A stretch of DNA of 41,431 nucleotides from a virus. This document shows positions 1 through 9,121 of the stretch, in pieces. The notes under the pieces are model-generated. The model ran no database searches, was not told the DNA's origin, and saw nothing but the letters and a program-made list of their open reading frames with translations. The stretch is taken from the IMG/VR virus record IMGVR_UViG_3300042887_004038, positions 1 to 41,431 of that record; one strand, 5' to 3'. A program made the translations under genes and the position numbers. How positions within the stretch are numbered: position 1 is the first letter of the stretch; every line of letters begins with the position of its first letter.

Positions 1-2
1 AT

Positions 3-737
3 ATACCAACAACAGAAGAAGCTACAGCAGAACGTTCAAGAATTGGTAACGTAAACACCGCAGTAAGCTTGATAAAAGCAAGATCGCTAAACAATAACTT
101 TGGTTGTACTTATTACCCATGGGTATCAATTGACGCTGGCGGCGGTATACCATTATGGGTTCCACCATCTGTTGTGGCTCTCGGCACAATGGCAAGCAGT
201 CAAGAAGCAACCGCTGTGTGGTTTGCACCAGCCGGATTTAATCGTGGTGGTTTAAGTAATGGTTCATCAGGCTTAACTGTTCTTGATGTTCGTGAAAGAC
301 TAAGTCTTAAACAGCGCGATGCTCTCTATGAAGTAGGTGTTAATCCTATTGCTTCATTCCCAAGTGAAGGTATTGTAATCTTTGGTCAAAAGACACTACA
401 AGCAACTTCAAGTGCACTTGACCGCATCAACGTTCGTCGTCTCGCAATCTATCTTAAAGATAAAATTGCCAAGATTTCAAAAGGTATCTTGTTTGACCCA
501 AATCTACAAGTTACATGGGATCGTTTCCTTGCGCAAGTCAATCCATTGATGGCTGATACAAAGGCTCGTTTTGGTCTAAGTGATTATAAAGTTGTTCTTG
601 ATAGTACAACCACCACTCCTGACTTAATTGATCGTAATATAATGTATGCCAAAGTATACATCAAACCAGCACGTGCAATTGAATTTATCGCAATTGACTT
701 CATCATAACAAATACCGGTGCAAGTTTTGACGAGTGA
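3..737 (+). CDS. Tail sheath protein, C-terminal part (5' end outside window)
   Basis: The frame is open from the first bases of the window, so this is the 3' part (about 244 codons) of a longer gene; the first internal ATG is at 69. The sheath protein polymerises around the tail tube and contracts during DNA injection. A W-F-A-P-A-G-F-N-R-G block near position 220 matches the conserved WxAPAGxxRG element of contractile-phage sheath proteins. An ER-(L)SLKQRDALY-type helix and a C-terminal strand rich in I/V follow, also as in sheath C-terminal domains. The tail tube gene follows 38 bases downstream, the standard sheath-tube order. Family assignment is firm; T4 gene-18 equivalence is by role and position only. 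Confidence 0.88.
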   Translation: MPTTEEATAERSRIGNVNTAVSLIKARSLNNNFGCTYYPWVSIDAGGGIPLWVPPSVVALGTMASSQEATAVWFAPAGFNRGGLSNGSSGLTVLDVRERLSLKQRDALYEVGVNPIASFPSEGIVIFGQKTLQATSSALDRINVRRLAIYLKDKIAKISKGILFDPNLQVTWDRFLAQVNPLMADTKARFGLSDYKVVLDSTTTTPDLIDRNIMYAKVYIKPARAIEFIAIDFIITNTGASFDE

Positions 738-775
738 TATATTTATTAATATAACCGATAAAGAGGATTTATAAA

Positions 776-1408
776 ATGAGTTTAATATGGACACAGGCAA
801 GTTTAGAACCAAAACGCAAATTTAGGTATCTTGTCGACATAGCTGGCGACGCAAGCGATGCAGACTTCACTGAAGCTATAAAAAATGTTAGATTTCTAGC
901 TCAAACTTGTGATCGCCCCGGTGTAAAAGTCGGAGCAAGCGAACACAAATATTTTGATAAAACTTATTATCATCCAGGTCGTGTCACATGGGATCCAAAT
1001 CCTATTAGTATTAAACTTGTAGATATACAAGCAAAAGAATCAAGTGGCGTTGATACTAACGCTACGTTGTTACAAGCTTTTGCTAAATCAGGATTACAAA
1101 TTTTTACAGCAGATAATCAATTTAGAACAATAGGAAAAAGTCGTGCTGTAGGTGCCCTCGGAAGTGTAAAAATTCAGGTTCTAAGTTCTCTCACTGATTC
1201 TACTGGCTTCATAGCTGGCGAACCAGCTCTCGCCAATGGTGGCGTTGCTGAACAATGGATTCTAAAAAATGCTTGGCTTGAATCGTTTAAACCAGACGCA
1301 TTAGATTATGGCTCAGAAGATATATTAACCGTAACTATTCAAGTTAGATACGATTATTGTGAATTTATTAGTCCTGGTGGCGCTTTTGGCCAACCAACTG
1401 AATCTTGA
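776..1408 (+). CDS. Tail tube protein
   Basis: This 210-residue protein directly follows the sheath and has the size of T4-type tube proteins. It would stack into the inner tail tube through which DNA passes. The N-terminal half contains an RFLAQTCDRPGVKVG segment followed by a short YFDKTYYHPGRVTWDPNPISIKLVD stretch, a layout typical of gp19-like tube subunits, where a loop precedes a beta strand used for stacking. The start is supported by an AAAGAGG ribosome site 8-12 bases upstream. It is presumably co-transcribed with the sheath gene as a late gene. Confidence comes from size, position and overall pattern rather than from a diagnostic motif. Confidence 0.82.
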   Translation: MSLIWTQASLEPKRKFRYLVDIAGDASDADFTEAIKNVRFLAQTCDRPGVKVGASEHKYFDKTYYHPGRVTWDPNPISIKLVDIQAKESSGVDTNATLLQAFAKSGLQIFTADNQFRTIGKSRAVGALGSVKIQVLSSLTDSTGFIAGEPALANGGVAEQWILKNAWLESFKPDALDYGSEDILTVTIQVRYDYCEFISPGGAFGQPTES

Positions 1409-1422
1409 TATAGAGGTGATAG

Positions 1423-2292
1423 ATGAATGATAGAGATAATGAACGCAGACTGCAATTAGCAGCTGAAGACCAAGTCTCTACAAATGTAGTTGCAAGCGGC
1501 GGGCTTAAGTCAAAATTAGACTTGGCCTTTGCCGCTCCAACTCTTTTTGTAGAGCTTCCATCAAAAGGTAAATTCTATAAACCAGAGAATTGCTTACATG
1601 GAAAAGAAACTTTAGAAATAAAGTTCATGACAGCCAAAGAAGAAGATATTCTTACTTCAAAGGCTCTTATCAAGAAAGGCATAGTTCTTGATAGGTTATT
1701 AGAAAGTATTCTTGTTGATAAATCTGTAAGTACATCTGACTTATTGGTGGGAGATAGAAATGCTCTCCTAATTGATTCAAGAATTTCAGGATTTGGAAGC
1801 AAATATGTTACAAGCGTGGGATGTCCTGCTTGTAATACCGTTGCAAAACACTCTTTTCTATTGGATGAAAATAAAAAATTATCTGATGGAACTGTCCCGG
1901 AACATTTAGCAGATAAAGTTAAGCATATTGAAGGCAAGTTATTTTCAATTATCCTTCCACAAACAGGTGTAGATATCCACATTCGCTTGATGGACGGCTC
2001 TGATGAAAAGGCCATCATGCAAATAACTGAAGCAAATAAAAATAGCACTGTTGATAGCAGTAATACACAGCAATTAAAATTGCTAATTGATTCTGCAGAG
2101 GGTGAAAAAGATAAAAAGCTCATATCTCGGTTTGTTGATGTTATGCCCGTAAGAGATTCAAGGTTCTTGAAAGAAGCTTATAAAGCTATTACACCAAATG
2201 TTGATTTAACTCAACAATTTGAATGCAAAGCCTGTGAGTACAGTGCAGATATCGAGGTTCCATTTAATTTGGAATTCTTTTGGGTTAAGTGA
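1423..2292 (+). CDS. T4 gp26-like baseplate/tail protein with two CxxC zinc motifs
   Basis: The 289-residue product resembles the T4 gp26 baseplate family (T4_baseplate). It has a short disordered N-terminus, a core beginning near residue 40 (FVELPSKGKFY), a FMTAKEEDIL segment, and two CxxC pairs at C134/C137 and C268/C271 that could bind zinc. It ends in EFFWVK, like the FFW ending I associate with this family. In T4 this protein belongs to the baseplate hub assembly. Its place between tube and tape measure is also where other phages keep tail-assembly chaperones. A second coding frame overlaps its end (2282-2467), so the gene may be read through by frameshift. RBS: AGAGGTG about 6 bases before ATG. 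Confidence 0.7.
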   Translation: MNDRDNERRLQLAAEDQVSTNVVASGGLKSKLDLAFAAPTLFVELPSKGKFYKPENCLHGKETLEIKFMTAKEEDILTSKALIKKGIVLDRLLESILVDKSVSTSDLLVGDRNALLIDSRISGFGSKYVTSVGCPACNTVAKHSFLLDENKKLSDGTVPEHLADKVKHIEGKLFSIILPQTGVDIHIRLMDGSDEKAIMQITEANKNSTVDSSNTQQLKLLIDSAEGEKDKKLISRFVDVMPVRDSRFLKEAYKAITPNVDLTQQFECKACEYSADIEVPFNLEFFWVK

Positions 2293-2467
2293 TGAGTACA
2301 TTGAAAGTGTGTATGAAATGTTTTTTGCCCTCAAATATCATGGAGGGTGGAGTTTTACAGAAGCCTACAACTTACCAATACCAATACGTGACTGGTTTGT
2401 CAAGCGTCTGGTGAAACAGAAAAAAGAAGAAGCTGACCAGATGGAAAAAGCTTCTCGCGGAAGATAA
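2282..2467 (+). CDS. Short ORF overlapping the gp26-like gene; possible +1 frameshift extension
   Basis: A different frame from the gp26-like gene is open across its stop codon and continues to 2467. From about 2282 it reads like real protein: GLSDEYIESVYEMFF, then a GGWSFTEAYNLP-type block and R-D-W-F-V-K-R-L, ending in a charged tail. ATG codons in this frame exist at 2219 (inside the upstream gene) and 2318, and GTG at 2309, but none has a convincing ribosome site. A +1 slip on TTT-T at 2278-2281 would join it to the end of the upstream protein. Function is unknown; position suggests tail assembly. Either a separate small gene or the tail of a fusion; the start given here marks where coding-like sequence begins, not a proven start codon. 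Confidence 0.5.
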   Translation, partial: GLSDEYIESVYEMFFALKYHGGWSFTEAYNLPIPIRDWFVKRLVKQKKEEADQMEKASRGR

Positions 2468-2474
2468 AGAAAAT

Positions 2475-2522
2475 ATTGTACCTTGCTACTAAATAATAAT
2501 GTAGCAAGGTACAATTTTATTT
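2475..2522 (+). terminator. Strong rho-independent terminator before the tape measure gene
   Basis: A perfect 15-bp inverted repeat (2475-2489 with 2501-2515) encloses an 11-base loop and is followed by TTTTATTT. It sits inside the tail operon, between the assembly-chaperone-like genes and the tape measure gene. It would lower read-through into the low-copy tape measure protein. Confidence 0.85.
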
Positions 2523-2536
2523 AGGAAATGTATTAA

Positions 2537-5467
2537 ATGGACATTGATGTTAAAAAACTAATTGAATTACTTCAAAAAGCAGCAGGCAGTAGTGAACGCA
2601 CACAAGCTTCGCAACAACAAGAAGTAAATGATCGTTCTGCTGCACCACTTAAAACAGATATCAAGGATCAAAAAACATTTAATGATCTTTTAGAAGAAGG
2701 CAAAAAAAAATATACAGATATTGATGAAAAAATTAGAATAGCAAGAGAAAACAAAAAAGCATTAATTGATGATGAACAGATTATTCTTGAATTGCAACAG
2801 ACTCAAACAGAAGAGTTAAAAAATCAATTTCAAATAAATCAAAAGAATTTATTAAATTTAATTGAACAACTTAAAGTTGGTAAAGAAAAAGGTACGCTCT
2901 CAGAACAAGAACAAAAAGATCTAAAAGAAAAAATAACAATATTAAAAGACATAACTTTCCTGCAAGGCAAAGATTTAGAAAAAATAGAAAAAGAAAAGAA
3001 ACTTAAAGAAGGTATACTTTCCATAGGTAAAGAAATATGGCAAGGTATAATGCAGCAGACAATCGCCTTAGACGCACACATAGTGAATATCAGCAAACTT
3101 AATGGTGGCTATGCTGAACATAACAGTAAGTTAAGAGAAGCAAATGTACAAATATATCAAGCAACCGCTGGGAGCGGTGTAATGCTTGAAGAAGCTAATG
3201 CTGCTCTAGCTGGTTTATCGCAAAATTTTATAGGTTTAACAACACAGTCACAAGAATCTATCAAAACAATGGCTACTGGTGCAGCATTTTTAACAAAATT
3301 AGGTGTTGATGCCGGTGTGGCTTCAAAGAGTATGGATAGTTTAGTTAATGCGATGGGTAAAACTCCTCAACAAGCATATAAAATACAAGAAAGCTTTGTT
3401 CAAATGGCGGCAAAGAATCGTTTAGCCTTGAGCGCAGTAAGTCAAGCATTTGGAGAAAACTCAAGTCGCTTTGTTGGCTATGGCGAAAAAATGACAAAAG
3501 TTCTTGAAGGTCTTTCAGAACAATCCTTAAAGACCGGAGTATCAATAGGAAAATTAGTAGCAATAGCACAGGGATTTGATACATTTGAAGATGCAAGTAA
3601 AAAAGTTGGTAATCTAAATGCGTTATTAGGTGGTGATTATTTTAATTCAATTGAATTATTGACTGCGAGTGATGAAGATAGAATAAAACTGTTAAAAGAA
3701 GGTGTTGCAGCAAGTGGTATGCAATTTGAAAGCATGAACCGTTTTCAAAAAATGGCAATTGCAAATGCTGCAGGTATTACTGACCTAAATGAAGCTTCAA
3801 AATTATTTGGTCAAACATCATTACAAAATACAAGACAACAAGACGAATCTGCAAAAGTTCAAAAAACACTCGCAGAACAAGCCGAAAGTGTCAGCACTTC
3901 TATGGATAAAATGAAAAGCGTAATCAACGGTGTTGTAATTGCGCTAGATCCGCTTATAGATATATTTAGAATTGTAGTTAACGGCTTAACGTGGTTTGCT
4001 AAAGCCGGTGGAGAAGCTGGAGAAAAATTAGGAGGCTGGGGAGGTAAAGTAATTACTGTTTTTGGAAGCTTAATAAGTCTTGCGGCGATATTAGCAGCAA
4101 AAAATTTATTATTAACAGGAAGTTTTGGACGAATTGGTTCCGTAATAGGTGGAGCTACTAAAAAATTATGGGGATGGATTGCTGGGAAAGAAGCTGCAAA
4201 TAAAATTCCAGATGCAGCAATACAAAGAACTACAAGTTCAAAATTAGATTCGGCTGCTGCTGGTCCTACCGCCGCCGCTGGACCTGGAAAATTTACATCT
4301 TTTATTAACAATATAAAGCCTGGTAATTTAATTGCTGCAGCAGGTGCTTTATTACTATTATCATTAGCCTTATTGGCATTAGGAATTGCATTACAGCAAT
4401 TTGCTGTTTTTGCTGGTATGTCAGAAAATAAAGCATCTGCTATAGGTATAGCTATTGCAACAATTGCAGGTCTAGTTGGTATATCTTACGCTTTAAATGC
4501 AGCAAAAGTTACTATTTCAACAGGCGTAATAGTATTAGCTATTATGTCTGGCTCTTTATTACTTCTTGGAATTGCACTACAATCATTTAGTAAAGTTGAT
4601 TGGAAATTAGTTGCTGGTGTTGGACTAATAATACTTGGATTGGGTTTAGCTATAGCTGGTTTAGGAATGGCATTAGCTGCCGGTCCACAAGCAATCACTC
4701 TTGCTATTGGTATAGGTGTCATAGTCACGATTGCTGCAGCCTTAGCTTTATTGGGACTAGCTTTGAAAACTATTGTTGATGCAATCGCTAACGCATCTCC
4801 TGCATTAAGTAATTTAGCTAATTCATTCAAGCAATTGTTTGAGATAAAAGATTTAAAAGATAAATTTTCTTCAATAGAGTCTTTTTTGTCTCAATTATCT
4901 AATATAGATTATGATCCGATCAATAAACTTGCAGATTCTGTTGGTACCTTGGCAACAAATTTTGAAAAACTATCCAGTATTTCAGCTAATCCATTTAAAC
5001 AATTGTTTGAAATAAAAGATTTAAAAGATAATTTTTCTTCAATAGAGTCTTTATTTTCTCAATTATCTAGTATAGATTATGATCCAATTATTAAACTTGC
5101 AGATTCTATTGGCATGTTATCAACAAATCTTGAAAAACTAGCTAGTATTTCATCTAATATGAGTATTAAAGGAAGTGTTGATGCCACAACAACAGAAAAT
5201 GTCAATCTAGCTGTTCAAGGAGTAGCAGAAAAAACAAGACAAATAAGTGAAGCATCTGCACAACAAAAACAATCCTTGATTCCAGTACAGCAAACAACGA
5301 CGTTTGTTCCTCTTATTGTTCAAATCAATGGAAAAAACATTATTGATGTATTAAGAAGAGATATACAGATTATTTCTGGTGAAGAAACATTAAGAATGAT
5401 GGATTCAACAGGAATAGTGCGGAGTTCTGATTACATACAATCTTCCCCAGTTGTAATAAAGGATTAA
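2537..5467 (+). CDS. Tape measure protein
   Basis: This is the largest gene of the tail block (976 residues). The N-terminal ~190 residues are lysine/glutamate-rich coiled coil. A globular helical region follows (residues ~190-450, with AAFLTKLGV and LNALLGGDYF). Three hydrophobic, probably membrane-active stretches lie at about 595-626, 633-684 and 690-752. A tandemly duplicated 56-residue unit starts at 764 and 820. Tape measure proteins fill the tail lumen, set tail length and help form the DNA channel in the host membrane. By the usual ~1.5 angstrom per residue this length would predict a tail near 145 nm, which is an inference. Start supported by AGGAA 9 bases upstream. Downstream gene follows after 5 bases. 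Confidence 0.88.
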   Translation: MDIDVKKLIELLQKAAGSSERTQASQQQEVNDRSAAPLKTDIKDQKTFNDLLEEGKKKYTDIDEKIRIARENKKALIDDEQIILELQQTQTEELKNQFQINQKNLLNLIEQLKVGKEKGTLSEQEQKDLKEKITILKDITFLQGKDLEKIEKEKKLKEGILSIGKEIWQGIMQQTIALDAHIVNISKLNGGYAEHNSKLREANVQIYQATAGSGVMLEEANAALAGLSQNFIGLTTQSQESIKTMATGAAFLTKLGVDAGVASKSMDSLVNAMGKTPQQAYKIQESFVQMAAKNRLALSAVSQAFGENSSRFVGYGEKMTKVLEGLSEQSLKTGVSIGKLVAIAQGFDTFEDASKKVGNLNALLGGDYFNSIELLTASDEDRIKLLKEGVAASGMQFESMNRFQKMAIANAAGITDLNEASKLFGQTSLQNTRQQDESAKVQKTLAEQAESVSTSMDKMKSVINGVVIALDPLIDIFRIVVNGLTWFAKAGGEAGEKLGGWGGKVITVFGSLISLAAILAAKNLLLTGSFGRIGSVIGGATKKLWGWIAGKEAANKIPDAAIQRTTSSKLDSAAAGPTAAAGPGKFTSFINNIKPGNLIAAAGALLLLSLALLALGIALQQFAVFAGMSENKASAIGIAIATIAGLVGISYALNAAKVTISTGVIVLAIMSGSLLLLGIALQSFSKVDWKLVAGVGLIILGLGLAIAGLGMALAAGPQAITLAIGIGVIVTIAAALALLGLALKTIVDAIANASPALSNLANSFKQLFEIKDLKDKFSSIESFLSQLSNIDYDPINKLADSVGTLATNFEKLSSISANPFKQLFEIKDLKDNFSSIESLFSQLSSIDYDPIIKLADSIGMLSTNLEKLASISSNMSIKGSVDATTTENVNLAVQGVAEKTRQISEASAQQKQSLIPVQQTTTFVPLIVQINGKNIIDVLRRDIQIISGEETLRMMDSTGIVRSSDYIQSSPVVIKD
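4826..5161 (+). repeat. Tandem in-frame duplication (2 x 168 bp) inside the tape measure gene
   Basis: Copies 4826-4993 and 4994-5161 are diverged direct repeats of 56 codons. Both encode FKQLFEIKDLKD, then SSIES, then DYDP and KLAD at matching places. The period is an exact multiple of three, so the tape measure frame is kept. Confidence 0.9.
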
Positions 5468-5472
5468 TAATT

Positions 5473-6261
5473 ATGGTTAATGTTCCAAATACAGATAAAA
5501 GTGCGCAAGTAATAATAACTTCGCTTGCACATAAAAATGTAAAAAATAAAAATATTCAAATTAGTTTTTTTCCTTATGATTTTGAATTTGATGATTCGTA
5601 TAAACCCGAATGGGGAACATATGAGGGATTCGGAAGAATGGATCCAATAATGACTTACAAGAGAACAACGCGAGAGGTAAATCTTAGTTTTAACGTTGTT
5701 GCTGAAAATTCAAAGATGGCCAAAATTAATTTTATAAATCTTCAAACTTTTATAAAATGTTTGTATCCAGATTATAAATCTGTTGATTTAAGTACTACAG
5801 CTCAAGCATTACAAGAGAGAAGAGATAAACTTCTTCCACAAATAGAAGAAAAAAGGGCAGCACAACAACTTGAAGAAACACAAAGACTTAATGAAGGGGA
5901 ACCACAACAAAGTCTTATTGAAGATGAACTATTCCAAGAAGGAGAAGCTATTGATAACGAACCTTTACGTATGGAAGCGCAACAGGCCGAAACACTATTG
6001 ACTCAAGAAATTCAAACAATCAGTGACTTTGGAGTAAACGTAATTAATAAGTCTCCATTATTTCAAATTTCATTTATGAATTTATTAAATAAACAACAAT
6101 TTGTTGCTGCCATCACATCATTTAAACATAAAATGAAATTTGATGCTGCCGACACAAGTTTTTCGAACGGTCAAGCGATACCCGGTGAATTTAGTATTAA
6201 TATAAGTTTTAAAGTATTGCACACTGATATTCCTGGTAATAGATTAAATTATGGGTTTTGA
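5473..6261 (+). CDS. Putative tail tube initiator/connector-type baseplate protein
   Basis: The 262-residue product starts 5 bases after the tape measure gene. Residues ~25-100 contain FFPYDFEFDDSYKPEWGTYE and then a TREVNLSFNVVAEN strand, a pattern like the small baseplate proteins that connect tail tube and hub in contractile systems. A glutamine/glutamate-rich coiled-coil insertion occupies about 115-185. A second beta-rich part (PLFQISFMNLL, then SFKVLHTD) closes the protein, so the fold looks like a beta domain split by a helical insert. Adjacent LysM-like and hub genes support a baseplate role. I do not recognise a named homologue, and assignment rests on position and pattern. Confidence 0.5.
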   Translation: MVNVPNTDKSAQVIITSLAHKNVKNKNIQISFFPYDFEFDDSYKPEWGTYEGFGRMDPIMTYKRTTREVNLSFNVVAENSKMAKINFINLQTFIKCLYPDYKSVDLSTTAQALQERRDKLLPQIEEKRAAQQLEETQRLNEGEPQQSLIEDELFQEGEAIDNEPLRMEAQQAETLLTQEIQTISDFGVNVINKSPLFQISFMNLLNKQQFVAAITSFKHKMKFDAADTSFSNGQAIPGEFSINISFKVLHTDIPGNRLNYGF

Positions 6262-6271
6262 GGCACTATAA

Positions 6272-6613
6272 ATGACAATAAAAAGATATAAAAATAGAAA
6301 AACTAAATATAATACCAATGAATTAATACAAAAAATATTAGATATTAAAAATATTAATGGGATAAGGCATTATACTTCTGGAGAAATTAAAATACCAACT
6401 TATTTAGACAGAATAAATATTAAAACAGTTGGAGCAGTTTGGAAAAGAGGAGATCGCTTGTCTAGATATGCAGAAAAATATTATAACGATCCACAATTAT
6501 GGTGGATTATTGCAATATACAATAGTAAACCAACTGATGCTCACTTTGTTATAGGTGATCTTTTTTATATACCGACTGATTTGAACAATTTATTTCAATA
6601 TATGGAAATATAA
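6272..6613 (+). CDS. LysM-like baseplate protein (gp53-like)
   Basis: The 113-residue protein carries a LysM-like or gp53-like core in its C-terminal half: GDRLSRYAEKYYNDPQLWWI, then a spaced GDLFYIP ending. This is the usual ' worn-LysM ' pattern of contractile-tail baseplate proteins, where it packs against the tube base rather than binding peptidoglycan. The N-terminal ~40 residues are basic and asparagine-rich. It lies 10 bases after the putative tube-connector gene and 3 bases before the hub gene, matching the tube-LysM-hub order of contractile injection systems. The best family guess is T4 gp53. Confidence 0.6.
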   Translation: MTIKRYKNRKTKYNTNELIQKILDIKNINGIRHYTSGEIKIPTYLDRINIKTVGAVWKRGDRLSRYAEKYYNDPQLWWIIAIYNSKPTDAHFVIGDLFYIPTDLNNLFQYMEI

Positions 6614-6616
6614 AAT

Positions 6617-9112
6617 ATGACTGAAGATGAAAAATTAAATGCTAGAAGAATAGTAGATCAATCTGCTTTAATACAAAATATCAATACACTAAAAGATGCA
6701 ACATTTTATACAATTGATTCTGGTCCTTTTGTTAATGGTCTTTCTTTGGACGAAGAAGGATCACTTGAAAACTCTGGCACCACAATAAACAGACTTTACA
6801 ATTTTAAAAATTTTATTAAAGCTTACAATCAATTAACTCCCGCTTCTTTATCAACTTTAGTTCCTTATATACAAATTTTTAAAGTCTATGAAGATGAAGC
6901 AGAATTTATAATACCTTTTAATAATTTTTATCCAAAATCTGCAATTGATTCAATAACAAGTGCCGGTTCCGACAGAGGTTATCAGGCTAATCTTATTAAT
7001 TTAGAATTTATATCTCAAGGTAAAGACACTGCAACTACATTTATATATCAAGTAAAGCTTAAAATAATATTTGATTCAGTTCAAACACTGTTTAGTGAAA
7101 AAAATAGATACATAGAGCTTTTTAATCCTCCTAAAAAATCAGGCATGTTCAAAAGAGGAGATAAAGATCCAAAATATTATCAAATAAAATTAAAATTTGG
7201 TTGGAATTTTGATAAAGAACTCCCATCAGATTTAAGTCCAAAACAATTACAAACATTTTCTGATGTCTCTGGTAGTGAAATATTTTTAAGTTATGTTATA
7301 CATCGATTAACAATAAATGAAGATGGTTCTGTAGAATTACAAGTTGAATATATAGGCTCCCTTGAAGCAGTGGCAAGAGATTCAACCAAGTTGACTATTT
7401 TATCAAGTGAAAAACTTCAACAATTAGATGAAGTTTCACGACAAATAAGCGTCATAGAAGAAAGACTGGAACAGAGAAACGGAAATTTAAAAGTCAAAAA
7501 AGATGAAGATAAAGATGGAAAAATTACAATAAAAATCGTTAACAGTAACGATGAAGAACAACAAGCAAGTGAAAAAGGCGATTTACAAAGATTATATGAA
7601 GAGCAATCTTCTCTTACAACAAATAATAGAAAAGAATTCTTAAATGGAATTTTTAATAAAATCTACAAACAATATGCAGGAGCGTTACCATTATTAAAAA
7701 TAAATCAATCAGAATATAACAAAAGAAATCAATTTACAACTTCTTATTCTTCTTTAAATGATAATGAAAGATTAAATAAAACTGCAGAATCTAACAAATT
7801 AATTGCAGCTGAAACAAATCCAAACAATGTTAAATTTGTGCAGGGAGCATCAACTGATAGCGCACTTAATAATCCTGATATTGAAAAATATTTGAAAGAA
7901 TTAGAGGAGCCTGAAATTTACTCAATTCCTTTTTTTACATTTGGAAGACTGTTAAAGGCAATTGATTCTCTTGGTGAAACTTCTGAAGAAGGTCAGCCAG
8001 CAAAAGAAAGTGATTTTATAATATTGTGTTCAGATTGCAATATTTCTTCTTTTGGAGATGGCAATTTTGTTGATGCAAAAGATTTATCAAAAAATCCAAA
8101 TTACAAAATGTATATTGATAATGGTCTTGTAATTGGTGATAATTTAGCAATATTGGAAAACAATGTTACTCGTATTAACATAACACAAATACCGATAGCA
8201 ATTTCTACATTTCAATATTGGATAAATAAAAATATAACTTCTCAAAATATTACACAAATGAGTTTAATTAATTTTTTAAATACATGTATTACAGATTTGT
8301 TAAATCTAGCAGTGAAACCTACAAACGAAGATTACGTTCCAACGCAAAATTTAAATTTTAAATTTTTCTTTGATAAAGTTGAAATAAATAAAGATGACAA
8401 ATTTTTGTCTTTAATAAAAACTAATCAAGGTATTACAGAAGTATTAACAAAAAATACATATGGACAAATTGATGATTTCATAATTAATAAACAAATAAAA
8501 TCATCAAATTCAGTTAAAAAAAATATTATAATATTTTATTCAATGCCGTCTCATAACACAAGAAAAAGTAATTTTTCCGCAGATCTTAAAGATGGAATAC
8601 CACATTTTTTCTATGGACAAAGTAAGGGAATAATAAATAAAATTACATTTAGAGAAGAAAGTATGCCTTTCGTAAGAGAAGCAAATATACAAACTCAAGT
8701 TGATAAAAAGCCGTGGAAAGCCGGTGTATTTTTAAGAGGAAAATATAATGTCACTATTGATATGCTTGGTACTGTAAATTTTAGAATTGGTAGTATGATT
8801 TATATTTCTCCATCTTTTCCCGGAGTTATTAACTTTGGAGATCCAATAGAATATGGTATTGGTGGATACTTTGTTATTATATCAATAAAAACATATATAG
8901 AATCTGGTAAGTATATTACTACACTTGAAGCAAATTGGGTTGCAACTGGAACCGGCGAGTTTACAGATTTAAAAAATCTGCCATTTAAAGTAATAAAACT
9001 TCAAAAACCACTTGAAGAATTACAACAACAACAAATAAAGGACGACGCAACGAAACTTGAGGCACAAGTTGTCGCCGAGGACACAAACGCAGCCCTCTTA
9101 GGTCAAAGATAA
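6617..9112 (+). CDS. Large baseplate hub-type structural protein
   Basis: The protein has 831 residues and no motif I can name with certainty. The N-terminal ~250 residues are beta-rich (FIIPFNNFYP; VKLKIIFDSVQTL; IKLKFGWNFD). Residues ~270-330 form a charged helical segment with KDEDKDGKI, which looks like a loop rather than a true EF-hand because it stands alone. The C-terminal ~120 residues (FRIGSMIYISPSFPGV, then GGYFVIISIKTY) resemble the hub barrels that hold the spike in contractile tails. It directly follows the LysM-like gene. Role as central hub is an inference from position, size and the C-terminal pattern; a T4 gp27-like core with extra domains is possible. Confidence 0.5.
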   Translation: MTEDEKLNARRIVDQSALIQNINTLKDATFYTIDSGPFVNGLSLDEEGSLENSGTTINRLYNFKNFIKAYNQLTPASLSTLVPYIQIFKVYEDEAEFIIPFNNFYPKSAIDSITSAGSDRGYQANLINLEFISQGKDTATTFIYQVKLKIIFDSVQTLFSEKNRYIELFNPPKKSGMFKRGDKDPKYYQIKLKFGWNFDKELPSDLSPKQLQTFSDVSGSEIFLSYVIHRLTINEDGSVELQVEYIGSLEAVARDSTKLTILSSEKLQQLDEVSRQISVIEERLEQRNGNLKVKKDEDKDGKITIKIVNSNDEEQQASEKGDLQRLYEEQSSLTTNNRKEFLNGIFNKIYKQYAGALPLLKINQSEYNKRNQFTTSYSSLNDNERLNKTAESNKLIAAETNPNNVKFVQGASTDSALNNPDIEKYLKELEEPEIYSIPFFTFGRLLKAIDSLGETSEEGQPAKESDFIILCSDCNISSFGDGNFVDAKDLSKNPNYKMYIDNGLVIGDNLAILENNVTRINITQIPIAISTFQYWINKNITSQNITQMSLINFLNTCITDLLNLAVKPTNEDYVPTQNLNFKFFFDKVEINKDDKFLSLIKTNQGITEVLTKNTYGQIDDFIINKQIKSSNSVKKNIIIFYSMPSHNTRKSNFSADLKDGIPHFFYGQSKGIINKITFREESMPFVREANIQTQVDKKPWKAGVFLRGKYNVTIDMLGTVNFRIGSMIYISPSFPGVINFGDPIEYGIGGYFVIISIKTYIESGKYITTLEANWVATGTGEFTDLKNLPFKVIKLQKPLEELQQQQIKDDATKLEAQVVAEDTNAALLGQR

Positions 9113-9121
9113 TAACGCTTT

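Noticed and set aside
1575-2123. Long minus-strand open frames (also at 3859-4311, 13664-14134, 19087-19611, 33179-33562, 40062-40415 and 40403-40840).
   Set aside because: Each lies opposite a well-supported + strand gene, has low-complexity or unnatural composition and lacks a ribosome site. No credible gene is on the minus strand.
2292-2411. ATG at 2292 (TGATG junction) opening a third frame of about 39 codons.
   Set aside because: Its product looks random, and the +1 frame gives a coherent helical protein instead.
7490-7530. DEDKDGKI in the hub protein as a calcium-binding EF-hand.
   Set aside because: A single isolated match in a charged linker with no paired hand or flanking helices.
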